17,523 bases of DNA from Coriobacteriia bacterium. GTDB taxonomy: Bacteria; Actinomycetota; Coriobacteriia; Coriobacteriales; UBA8131. Numbering within the stretch: the first letter of the stretch is position 1; each line of letters starts with the position of its first letter. Both the position numbers and the translations under genes were made by a program. The notes under the pieces are model-generated. The model was given only the letters and a program-made list of their open reading frames with translations. It did no database searches and was not told the origin of the DNA. Location: contig WQXX01000008.1 in the NCBI GenBank assembly GCA_009781535.1, positions 1 to 17,523 of the forward strand. Reading direction: 5' to 3'. This document shows, one piece after another, positions 7,582-13,422 of this stretch.

Positions 7582-9027
7582 TCAGATTTGCGAATCGGAG
7601 TCTGCTTCTTCGGGAGAATCGTTCTTATTGAACAGGACAATCATCTCACTTTTTGAGTGGACGTCGAGTTTTCTGTAGATATTAGAAACATGCGTCTTAA
7701 CGGTTCCCATAGAAAGATCGCACTCATCTCCAATCTCGCTCCGTTTCTTTCCTGCGAGTAAGAGCTCAAAGACCTGTGCCTCTCTTTGCGAGAGGTTCCA
7801 TTTGCGCGCAAAGGCGTCGAGCTTTTTATTCGAGGAATCTTGGGGGACAGCGCGCGTAGAAAGGCTTTCAAAGATTCGCCCGCTGAAGACCAGGAAGAAA
7901 ATAACAATAAAGAGGACATAGATGACAATCATCACAAAGGTACTGATCGAAAACGGCAGTATGTGCTCAATAGTATCCCAGGCAACAAAGACAAAGACAC
8001 TGAACGGCCAAGCTATGCTTGCAACGCGAAAAGCAGGTATGTCTGTCTCTCGGATGCAAACGATCACTATTGCCCAATAGGAAACATGAGCGAACAGCTC
8101 AATGGCGGTTGTTACGGTGTCAAAGAAGAAGGGGAGTTCGTAGTCGTTGGTAAAAGCCAATACCTGTAAACCCGCAAGCAGGGCTGCGAATGCAATAAGA
8201 CATCGCGCCTGTAAAGATACACGCTTCTGAGGCAATACGAATATAAGGTAGGTTAGTAGAAGAAGAAGTGCAGAGATGGCGATCAGTTCGCCCACCAGGA
8301 GCTCTGACATTCCAAGGTAGTTCGTTCGAGTCTCTCCCCATGTCCCGACGCTGCTCAAGACCCTGATGAGAGCCATAAGCATGGCGAACAAAATACATTG
8401 CAGCAATAAGGCATTTCTTGCAGATCCCTTTGCTTTTTTCAGCGGGTCTATTGTGCTGACTCCTTTGCTGAAGTGCTCAGCAGCAAAATAGAAGGAAACA
8501 GCAGCGATGGGGGCAAGAACTACGATACATATCTGGACCAGTGTCGGGCAAAGCAAACTGATTAGAAGAGATAGGATTGTCTCGAGCGCCTGGAATACCG
8601 CGATACAAATGATTGCATGACTCGTTTTTACCCTTTGGGCGAGCAGGATGTAGAAGAGGATTACCAGGAAAGCATATCCTCCGCCCGCAAGGAATACTGA
8701 TACAGCTGAGAATATCTCGGGCGCAACAAGATTCTGTTGATAGGCTATAACAATCGCTCCCGTAGCGAAGCTTGTTATTACAGCGACCACAGCAGCAACG
8801 CTGAATTGCACACGAGGAATCTTGCGTGCAAACACTATTAATACGATACCAACAAAGAACCTGCCCCACAAAAAGGCATTGTCATCATACGGCCGAGGAT
8901 CAGATGTAAGATCTGCTGGTAACAACGCGATACTATAGCCGACAACATTAGACCATGTCCCGGCGATGACCAAACCAAACGTCAGGCAAAGTAAGGTAGC
9001 AAAAAGACCAAACTTTTGTGATCTCAT
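7582..9027 (-). CDS. 12-TM membrane LuxR-family transcriptional regulator
   Basis: A 481-residue protein. About twelve hydrophobic helices fill the first 400 residues, followed by a cytoplasmic LuxR/GerE-type helix-turn-helix: LSQREAQVFELLLAGKKRSEIG then DLSMGTVKTHVSNIYRKL, about 50 residues from the end. Regulators of this architecture are abundant in Eggerthellaceae and often sit beside the oxidoreductase operon they control. I use the ATG at 9027, which has GGAGG just upstream (3-nt spacer). An ATG 36 bases earlier has no ribosome binding site. It is divergent from the first AOR module, 288 bp away. The membrane part presumably senses a ligand; which one is unknown. There is no receiver domain, so it is not a two-component regulator. 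Confidence 0.88.
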   Translation of the reverse strand: MRSQKFGLFATLLCLTFGLVIAGTWSNVVGYSIALLPADLTSDPRPYDDNAFLWGRFFVGIVLIVFARKIPRVQFSVAAVVAVITSFATGAIVIAYQQNLVAPEIFSAVSVFLAGGGYAFLVILFYILLAQRVKTSHAIICIAVFQALETILSLLISLLCPTLVQICIVVLAPIAAVSFYFAAEHFSKGVSTIDPLKKAKGSARNALLLQCILFAMLMALIRVLSSVGTWGETRTNYLGMSELLVGELIAISALLLLLTYLIFVLPQKRVSLQARCLIAFAALLAGLQVLAFTNDYELPFFFDTVTTAIELFAHVSYWAIVIVCIRETDIPAFRVASIAWPFSVFVFVAWDTIEHILPFSISTFVMIVIYVLFIVIFFLVFSGRIFESLSTRAVPQDSSNKKLDAFARKWNLSQREAQVFELLLAGKKRSEIGDECDLSMGTVKTHVSNIYRKLDVHSKSEMIVLFNKNDSPEEADSDSQI

Positions 9028-9213
9028 TATCCTCCAATAATAGAGCAGGTTAGTGATAAGCATAACACACGGACAATCGTCCGAGTATCATCCATTCGGT
9101 CATCCATCAGTGATATGGGCCTCATCCTAAAAGAGCTGATTGGTCTTTTCAAAGAACCGATGATAAGGATTATACCAGTTTATCAGGGGCACTGATAATC
9201 TGTTAGCGAAAAC

Positions 9214-9241
9214 AAAAAAAGGCGCAAAGCGCTATTTTTTT
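9214..9241 (+). terminator. possible terminator or attenuator in the module 1 leader
   Basis: A7 (9214-9220), a GCGC-AAA-GCGC hairpin (9222-9232), then T7 (9235-9241). The A and T runs pair, so the stem is AT-flanked and resembles an intrinsic terminator that can work on either strand. It lies between two divergent starts and about 75 bases before the first AOR-module gene. Its meaning depends on where transcription starts. The GC core is only four base pairs, so this is weak. Confidence 0.35.
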
Positions 9242-9271
9242 ATTCTGTTCGTGGGTTGTTTGTTGGTGGCA

Positions 9272-9295
9272 AATTCGACTAATACTGGTCGAATT
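9272..9295. promoter_or_regulatory. palindromic operator candidate, AOR module 1
   Basis: Perfect inverted repeat AATTCGAC-N8-GTCGAATT with spacer TAATACTG, ending 20 nt before the ATG of the Fe-S gene. The same 24 bases recur before module 2, although other upstream DNA differs. A TTATAG (9297-9302) just downstream could be a -10 element, which would place the palindrome over the -35 region. It fits an activator or repressor site for a dimeric HTH protein. The adjacent LuxR-type regulator is the obvious candidate, but this is inference. Confidence 0.65.
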
Positions 9296-9315
9296 GTTAT
9301 AGAGAGAGGAGAATT

Positions 9316-10038
9316 ATGGCTATGGAAGATCTATCAAGAAGGAACTTTTTAAAAGGAGCAGGGGTTGCAGCGGGAGCTGCCGCTTCTGGAGCTGCGCTGA
9401 TGTCGCTTACTGGTTGTGAAGTGACAGAGGAAGGCTCGAAATACCCGCTAGTATTCCCGGAATCTGAGGGTTATCTGTTAGTGGATCATATCAAATGCTG
9501 CGGCTGTTTGACCTGTATGCTGGCATGCTCGATGGCGCACTATGGCGTTGCCGACTTGAGCCTGTCAAGGATTCAGATCGTACAGTCCTCATTCGATGTA
9601 TTCCCGAACGATATCAGGCAGTATCAGTGCCGCCAATGCGAGTTTCCCGTGTGCGTAATGGCTTGCCCAAGTGGAGCCTGCCACATCGATGAGGAGCATG
9701 GTAACGTCCGGGTCATTGACGATGAGCTATGCACCGGCTGCGGCACCTGTATCCAGGCATGCCCACAACAGCCGCATCGTACAGTATGGAACTCAAAAAC
9801 CGAGAAATCTTCAAAATGCGACCTGTGCATCAACACGCCTTATCTGGAAGCCGAGGGTGGCCCCGGTGGGACACAGGCATGCGTTGCGACATGCCCCATG
9901 TACGCAATCGTATTTACTGACGAAATGCCGGATCAAAGAGGGGATGCGGGCTACGATCTCAACCTGAGGACTGAGAACGCTGAAAGTAGAGATATCGTCG
10001 AAGACCCCGAATTCGTAGACGAAGATTACCCATTCTAA
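9316..10038 (+). CDS. Tat-exported lipoprotein with four 4Fe-4S clusters, AOR partner (copy 1)
   Basis: A 240-residue protein. It has a twin-arginine signal (LSRRNFLKGAG, 6-16) ending in a lipobox LTGC (31-34), so it is probably exported folded and lipid-anchored at Cys34. Sixteen cysteines are arranged as CxxCxxCxxxC (61-71), CRQCEFPVCVMAC (105-117), CTGCGTCIQAC (139-149), and CDLC (168-171) with CVATC (189-193). This is the ferredoxin-like electron-wire pattern of YdhY/YdhX and NrfC/PsrB proteins. It should carry electrons to or from the AOR-family protein encoded 33 nt downstream. A GAGGAG ribosome binding site precedes the ATG. Compared with copy 2, the C-terminus is different and acidic (VEDPEFVDEDYPF). 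Neither module encodes a membrane quinone subunit. Confidence 0.9.
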   Translation: MAMEDLSRRNFLKGAGVAAGAAASGAALMSLTGCEVTEEGSKYPLVFPESEGYLLVDHIKCCGCLTCMLACSMAHYGVADLSLSRIQIVQSSFDVFPNDIRQYQCRQCEFPVCVMACPSGACHIDEEHGNVRVIDDELCTGCGTCIQACPQQPHRTVWNSKTEKSSKCDLCINTPYLEAEGGPGGTQACVATCPMYAIVFTDEMPDQRGDAGYDLNLRTENAESRDIVEDPEFVDEDYPF

Positions 10039-10071
10039 TAGAAGATTTTAAGGAGAAAGAGGAGAAAGAAT

Positions 10072-12210
10072 ATGGCTAACGGATATGCAGGAGCAATCCT
10101 GAGAATCAACCTAAGTACGAAAGCAGCCACTACGATCCCTACCAGCCAGTACGAAGAATGGCTGGGCGGGGCTGGCATCGGCGCTGCCCTTTTCTGGGAT
10201 CTGTGTACAGATAAGGCCTGCGACTGCTTCGACCCCAAGAACGTCATCACCATAATGACAGGGCCGTTATGCGCCACAGGAACCCCCAGCACCGGTATAT
10301 CAATCATGCAGGGTATCGGGTCTTATACCTATCCCAAGACCTGGTTCACCCGTTCATGCTCAGGCGGACATTTTGGGAATATGATAAAAATGGCCGGCTA
10401 TGACGGCATCGTTCTGGAAGGCAAAGCGGCAAATCCCGTATGGATCAGCATCATCGATGACAAGGTGGAGATCAGAGATGCTACCAACGATACGGGCGAC
10501 ATGCTCTGGGGCAGAGATGCATATGAGACCCAGGAACGGATCTATATGCTGATGACAGAAAACCATCATTATCCCGCGTGGCTCGATGTAGCCAATGGAA
10601 GCACCCTGCAAAGGCCAGCGGTGTGCTGCATTGCCCAGTCCGGAGAGAACCTGGGTCGTAACGCAGCCATCACAAGCAATGGTGGCGGCAGCTTCAGCCA
10701 GGGCGGCTTCGGCGGCGTTTGGGGTTCAAAGAACCTTAAGGCTATCGGCGTTATCGGAACAGGCAACGTCGAAGTTGCCGATCCGAAAGCCTTGCTGCAA
10801 GCACGTATTGATTACAAGGAAAACTGGGGCTACAACATCGATGAGCCCGTCGCTGGCGCAAGGCTCCCAAGCCCGGGCAACGGCGATCCCGATTGGTGCA
10901 AGATCTATGAGCCGCGGCACCTGGTTGGTTGCCCCGGCTGCATGAGACCATGCCGCCAGCACATCGCTAATAACACCGTCAATGAGACCCACTGCGGCGC
11001 CAGCCACTGGTACATCACCGCCAGGGAGGACAAGGCTATCTACGGCGCGCAGGATCTGTGCGACAGATACGCCATCAACACCAATGACGTCTCCTTTGAT
11101 GATACCTTCAAGTACCTGCTCCATCTGTATAACAGAGGTATCATGGGCGACGGTAAGGCGATCGACTCGGGAGACTTCCCGTGGGAAGAGTGCGACGCTG
11201 GAACGTATGCTGGAGCCGTGGCTTACATGGAAGCCATCGCGCACAGGACAGGTATCGGCAATGACATCGCTGAAGGTTATACTCGCTTTGCAGTAAAACA
11301 TGGCAGGTTCGATGACGATACCTACACAGGCTTACTCTGCTCAATGAACTACGGTATCATCAACCATCACACCTTTACCAACCCCACCTGGGCAATGTGC
11401 CAGCTTATGGGCGATCGCGATCTTAATGAGACCTCTGTTCAGGCTGTACCAACCTATATCGAGGGTCAGACGATTCCGCAGGTGCTGGATCGCTGGGTCA
11501 AGAAGATGGGCAAATATGCCAATAACGACCCCTACATGTTCGACGTCAGCTGGCAGAAGCCGGATGGCAGCAACATGGCGCGCGCCAAGGCCACCGGTAT
11601 CTATTCAGAAAGCCAGGCAAGGCTTGTGGCGTGGGAGCGGTATTGGTGCTACGGCTGGATGCACTCACTTGGCGTCTTCTGCAAGACTGCTTATGGTGGA
11701 GGCCACTGGTTTGGCGGATACGGTCCTGAGTTCGAGGGTTTTACCCCGAATGTTGAGCTTGGCTTTGCAAAGGCCGTACTGGGCAAGGATCTCTCATTGG
11801 ACGACGTCATGGATATCGGTCGCAAGATCTTCATGCTTTTCCGTTCAATCTATGCCGCACAGGGCCGTGTCCGTGATGACGAGGTCTTCTCGAAGTTCTG
11901 CTACAGACTCGGCGATCCTTTCCTGGAATGCTATGAGGATGCTGGCGAAGGCGCATTGTACGCCGCCGCTGCACGCGAAGGTCAGAGCCCCACGAGGAAA
12001 AATATGGCCATCTACAATGGAAGCGCATGGGAGTTGGACAACAACGCTGATCTGTTCCTGGATTGGGATGCGTTTGAGGAGTGGAAGACCAAGTTCTACA
12101 AGATGGTAGGTCTTTCTGAGACCACGGGTCGGCCGACTCGTGCCACGCTTGATTCCCTTGGAATGGGCAAGATAGCTGACGGCCTGCAGGCTGTGAACAG
12201 ACTGGGATAA
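10072..12210 (+). CDS. AOR-family tungsten/molybdenum oxidoreductase, YdhV-like (copy 1)
   Basis: A 712-residue protein of the aldehyde ferredoxin oxidoreductase family. The N-terminal cofactor domain starts MANGYAGAILRINL with LGGAGIGA near 31-38. The single 4Fe-4S cluster ligands are visible as Cys287, Cys290 and Cys294 (CPGCMRPC), with Cys537 (SLGVFC) as the distal fourth ligand. The spacing of the first three matches Pyrococcus AOR. Family members hold a bis-pyranopterin tungsten or molybdenum centre. Overall length, N-terminus and C-terminal GRPTRATL motif resemble E. coli YdhV, whose substrate is unsettled. It has no signal peptide, yet its Fe-S partner has a Tat signal, suggesting hitchhiker export. 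Ribosome binding sites (AAGGAG, GAGGAG) precede the ATG. The substrate cannot be inferred. Confidence 0.9.
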   Translation: MANGYAGAILRINLSTKAATTIPTSQYEEWLGGAGIGAALFWDLCTDKACDCFDPKNVITIMTGPLCATGTPSTGISIMQGIGSYTYPKTWFTRSCSGGHFGNMIKMAGYDGIVLEGKAANPVWISIIDDKVEIRDATNDTGDMLWGRDAYETQERIYMLMTENHHYPAWLDVANGSTLQRPAVCCIAQSGENLGRNAAITSNGGGSFSQGGFGGVWGSKNLKAIGVIGTGNVEVADPKALLQARIDYKENWGYNIDEPVAGARLPSPGNGDPDWCKIYEPRHLVGCPGCMRPCRQHIANNTVNETHCGASHWYITAREDKAIYGAQDLCDRYAINTNDVSFDDTFKYLLHLYNRGIMGDGKAIDSGDFPWEECDAGTYAGAVAYMEAIAHRTGIGNDIAEGYTRFAVKHGRFDDDTYTGLLCSMNYGIINHHTFTNPTWAMCQLMGDRDLNETSVQAVPTYIEGQTIPQVLDRWVKKMGKYANNDPYMFDVSWQKPDGSNMARAKATGIYSESQARLVAWERYWCYGWMHSLGVFCKTAYGGGHWFGGYGPEFEGFTPNVELGFAKAVLGKDLSLDDVMDIGRKIFMLFRSIYAAQGRVRDDEVFSKFCYRLGDPFLECYEDAGEGALYAAAAREGQSPTRKNMAIYNGSAWELDNNADLFLDWDAFEEWKTKFYKMVGLSETTGRPTRATLDSLGMGKIADGLQAVNRLG

Positions 12211-12223
12211 GACAGATTTCGAA

Positions 12224-12261
12224 AGCAGGTGGCTGGAAAGGAAACAGCCCAGCCACCTGCT
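12224..12261 (+). terminator. stem-loop after AOR copy 1
   Basis: Perfect 13-bp inverted repeat AGCAGGTGGCTGG (12224-12236) / CCAGCCACCTGCT (12249-12261) with a 12-nt loop, beginning 13 nt after the stop codon. It lacks a T tract, so it may be a weak terminator or an mRNA 3'-end stabiliser. It is related in sequence to the hairpin after the second AOR gene. Confidence 0.6.
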
Positions 12262-12474
12262 ACCCGAATAGAACGTGCAGAGTTATCCGACAGATTAGAG
12301 AATACGTACCTTCCTAAGCTTATGTGACCGAATAGTCTTTGACTGCAGGGAACGGATACAAAAGGAATGGTGCGGGAAATGGAGTGTACAAGAAGAATAC
12401 GTTTTTCTTAGTTAGTTCAAAAATCTGAATACAGTTTTATCCGCAGATACAGATGTCTTTATTTCTTGTTTGTG

Positions 12475-12507
12475 TTGCTTGGCACAGTTTGTTATGTTAC
12501 ACTGTGC
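12475..12507 (+). promoter_or_regulatory. possible promoter with overlapping dyad, AOR module 2
   Basis: TTGCTT (12475-12480) and TACACT (12498-12503) are 17 bp apart. An inverted repeat GCACAGT (12482-12488) / ACTGTGC (12501-12507) overlaps the spacer and the -10 element. Transcripts from here would carry a leader of about 145 bases, including the putative short peptide and the shared palindrome. No equivalent exists before module 1. Confidence 0.3.
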
Positions 12508-12535
12508 GAACATCCAGGAGAAGGGAGAAGGCATA

Positions 12536-12613
12536 GTGGCGTTTTTGCGCATATTCAATTTATCCCATTTATACAAACAAATATCAGGTTTAAAAGCATT
12601 GCTTTGTCGTTGA
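12536..12613 (+). CDS. possible 25-residue leader peptide
   Basis: A GTG at 12536 is preceded by a purine-rich ribosome binding site (AGGAGAAGGGAGAAGG, 12515-12530) and opens a 25-codon frame ending at a TGA at 12611-12613, directly before the operator palindrome. The product is basic and hydrophobic (contains LRIFNLSHLYKQISG and ends in ALLCR). I recognise no family. The strong purine-rich motif is the only real support. Confidence 0.2.
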   Translation: MAFLRIFNLSHLYKQISGLKALLCR

Positions 12614-12615
12614 CA

Positions 12616-12639
12616 AATTCGACTAATACTGGTCGAATT
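12616..12639. promoter_or_regulatory. palindromic operator candidate, AOR module 2
   Basis: The same AATTCGAC-N8-GTCGAATT element, with the same spacer TAATACTG, as at 9272-9295, again ending 20 nt before the ATG of the Fe-S gene. A TTATAG follows at 12641-12646. DNA further upstream is unrelated to that of module 1, so the conserved block is likely functional. Both modules would answer to one regulator. Confidence 0.65.
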
Positions 12640-12659
12640 GTTATAGAGAGAGGAGAAAT

Positions 12660-13364
12660 ATGGCTATGGACGATCTATCAAGAAGGAACTTTTTGAAAGG
12701 AGCAGGGGTTGCTGCGGGAGCTGCTGCTTCTGGGGCTGCGCTTATGTCGCTTACTGGTTGTGAAGTGACAGAGGAAGGCTCGAAATTCCCACTGACATTC
12801 CCAGAATCTGAAGGGTATCTATTAGTGGATCATGTTAAATGTGCCGGTTGTTTGACCTGCATGATGGCTTGCTCTCTGGCGCATTATGGCGTTGCCAACC
12901 CGAGCTTATCAAGGATCCAAATCGTACAAAACTGCTTCGAAGTATTTCCAAATGATGTACGGCAATTCCAGTGCCGCCAATGCGAGTTTCCCGTGTGCGT
13001 AATGGCTTGCCCAAGTGGAGCCTGCCATATCGACGAGGACCATGGGAACGTTCGCGTCATCGACCCGGACCTGTGCACCGGCTGCGGCACCTGCATTAAT
13101 GCATGTCCTCAAACACCGCATCGTACCATATGGAACCCTGAAACTGAGCTATCTTCAAAATGCGATCTGTGCATAAACGCCAAATATTTAGGCGAAGAAG
13201 GCGGCCCCGGTGGAAGGCAGGCGTGTGTCTCAGTCTGCCCCATGTTCGCCATTCAGTTTACGAGCACCATGCCGGACCAGAAAGGTGATGCTGGCTACGA
13301 CGTCAACCTGAGGAACGACGCCACGGTTTTATGTAACGTACATGATTTTCCGGTTGTCCGTTGA
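12660..13364 (+). CDS. Tat-exported lipoprotein with four 4Fe-4S clusters, AOR partner (copy 2)
   Basis: A 234-residue paralogue of the protein at 9316-10038. The N-terminal 40 residues are nearly identical, including the Tat motif SRRNFLKGAG and lipobox LTGC (Cys34). All sixteen cluster cysteines are kept: CAGCLTCMMAC, CRQCEFPVCVMAC, CTGCGTCINAC, CDLC and CVSVC. The C-terminal tail is unrelated to copy 1 (LCNVHDFPVVR) and carries an extra Cys. The AOR gene follows after 58 nt. It probably serves the second AOR paralogue. The divergence is mostly in surface segments and the tail, which could give partner specificity. A GAGAGGAG ribosome binding site supports the ATG. Confidence 0.9.
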   Translation: MAMDDLSRRNFLKGAGVAAGAAASGAALMSLTGCEVTEEGSKFPLTFPESEGYLLVDHVKCAGCLTCMMACSLAHYGVANPSLSRIQIVQNCFEVFPNDVRQFQCRQCEFPVCVMACPSGACHIDEDHGNVRVIDPDLCTGCGTCINACPQTPHRTIWNPETELSSKCDLCINAKYLGEEGGPGGRQACVSVCPMFAIQFTSTMPDQKGDAGYDVNLRNDATVLCNVHDFPVVR

Positions 13365-13422
13365 TGTGCAGAAATCTGAAGTACCTCATCTATTTGGATT
13401 AAACTAAAAAGGAGAAAGAATT

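Larger units (their letters stand above)
9028..9315. other. divergent regulatory region, luxR / AOR module 1
   Basis: These 288 bases have no gene and are rich in dyads: CGGAC-N4-GTCCG (9070-9083), an imperfect dyad GGTCTTTT/AAAGAACC (about 9142-9158), TTATCAG-N5-CTGATAA (9180-9198), the A7/T7-flanked hairpin at 9214-9241, and the palindrome at 9272-9295 that is shared with module 2. It must contain the promoters of the LuxR gene and of module 1. No consensus -35/-10 pair is obvious, as expected for an activator-dependent promoter. Confidence 0.5.
9270..12261 (+). repeat. tandem module copy 1 (operator, Fe-S gene, AOR gene, hairpin)
   Basis: First of two directly repeated modules; the second is 12614-15627. 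They share gene order, gene lengths (240/234 and 712/712 residues), a 44-nt identical upstream block (9270-9313 = 12614-12657), long identical coding blocks, and a related CAGGYGGCTGG-type stem-loop after the AOR gene. This is an old duplication whose coding sequences have since diverged, with some stretches kept identical. Confidence 0.9.
12211..12659. other. gap between AOR modules
   Basis: These 449 bases hold no clear gene. In order they contain the hairpin at 12224-12261; about 200 bases with no recognisable structure; a dyad GCACAGT-N12-ACTGTGC (12482-12507) overlapping a plausible promoter, TTGCTT (12475-12480) with TACACT (12498-12503) at 17-bp spacing; a possible 25-codon leader peptide (12536-12613); and the operator palindrome (12616-12639). 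A TTGACA at 12610-12615 has no good -10 partner. Module 2 therefore seems to have its own promoter. Confidence 0.5.

Noticed and set aside
7786..8169. Plus-strand 127-codon frame opposite the LuxR gene
   Set aside because: Very charged, low-complexity translation typical of the strand opposite a membrane protein; no independent support.
9610..9850. Possible frameshifted or extra ferredoxin ORFs overlapping the Fe-S genes
   Set aside because: The main frame already carries all sixteen cluster cysteines without interruption, so no frameshift is needed.
10726..11301. Minus-strand open frame of 191 codons inside AOR copy 1
   Set aside because: It lies entirely within a conserved AOR coding region and has no recognisable domain. 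The AOR frame has motifs throughout.
11426..12109. Plus-strand 227-codon frame inside AOR copy 1, and the similar 161-codon frame at 14972-15457 in copy 2
   Set aside because: Both are out-of-frame shadows rich in Ser, Arg and Trp. They recur only because the underlying genes are duplicated.
12466..12696. Plus-strand 76-codon frame running across the promoter of AOR module 2
   Set aside because: No ribosome binding site, no family resemblance, and it crosses the conserved operator and the start of the Fe-S gene in another frame.
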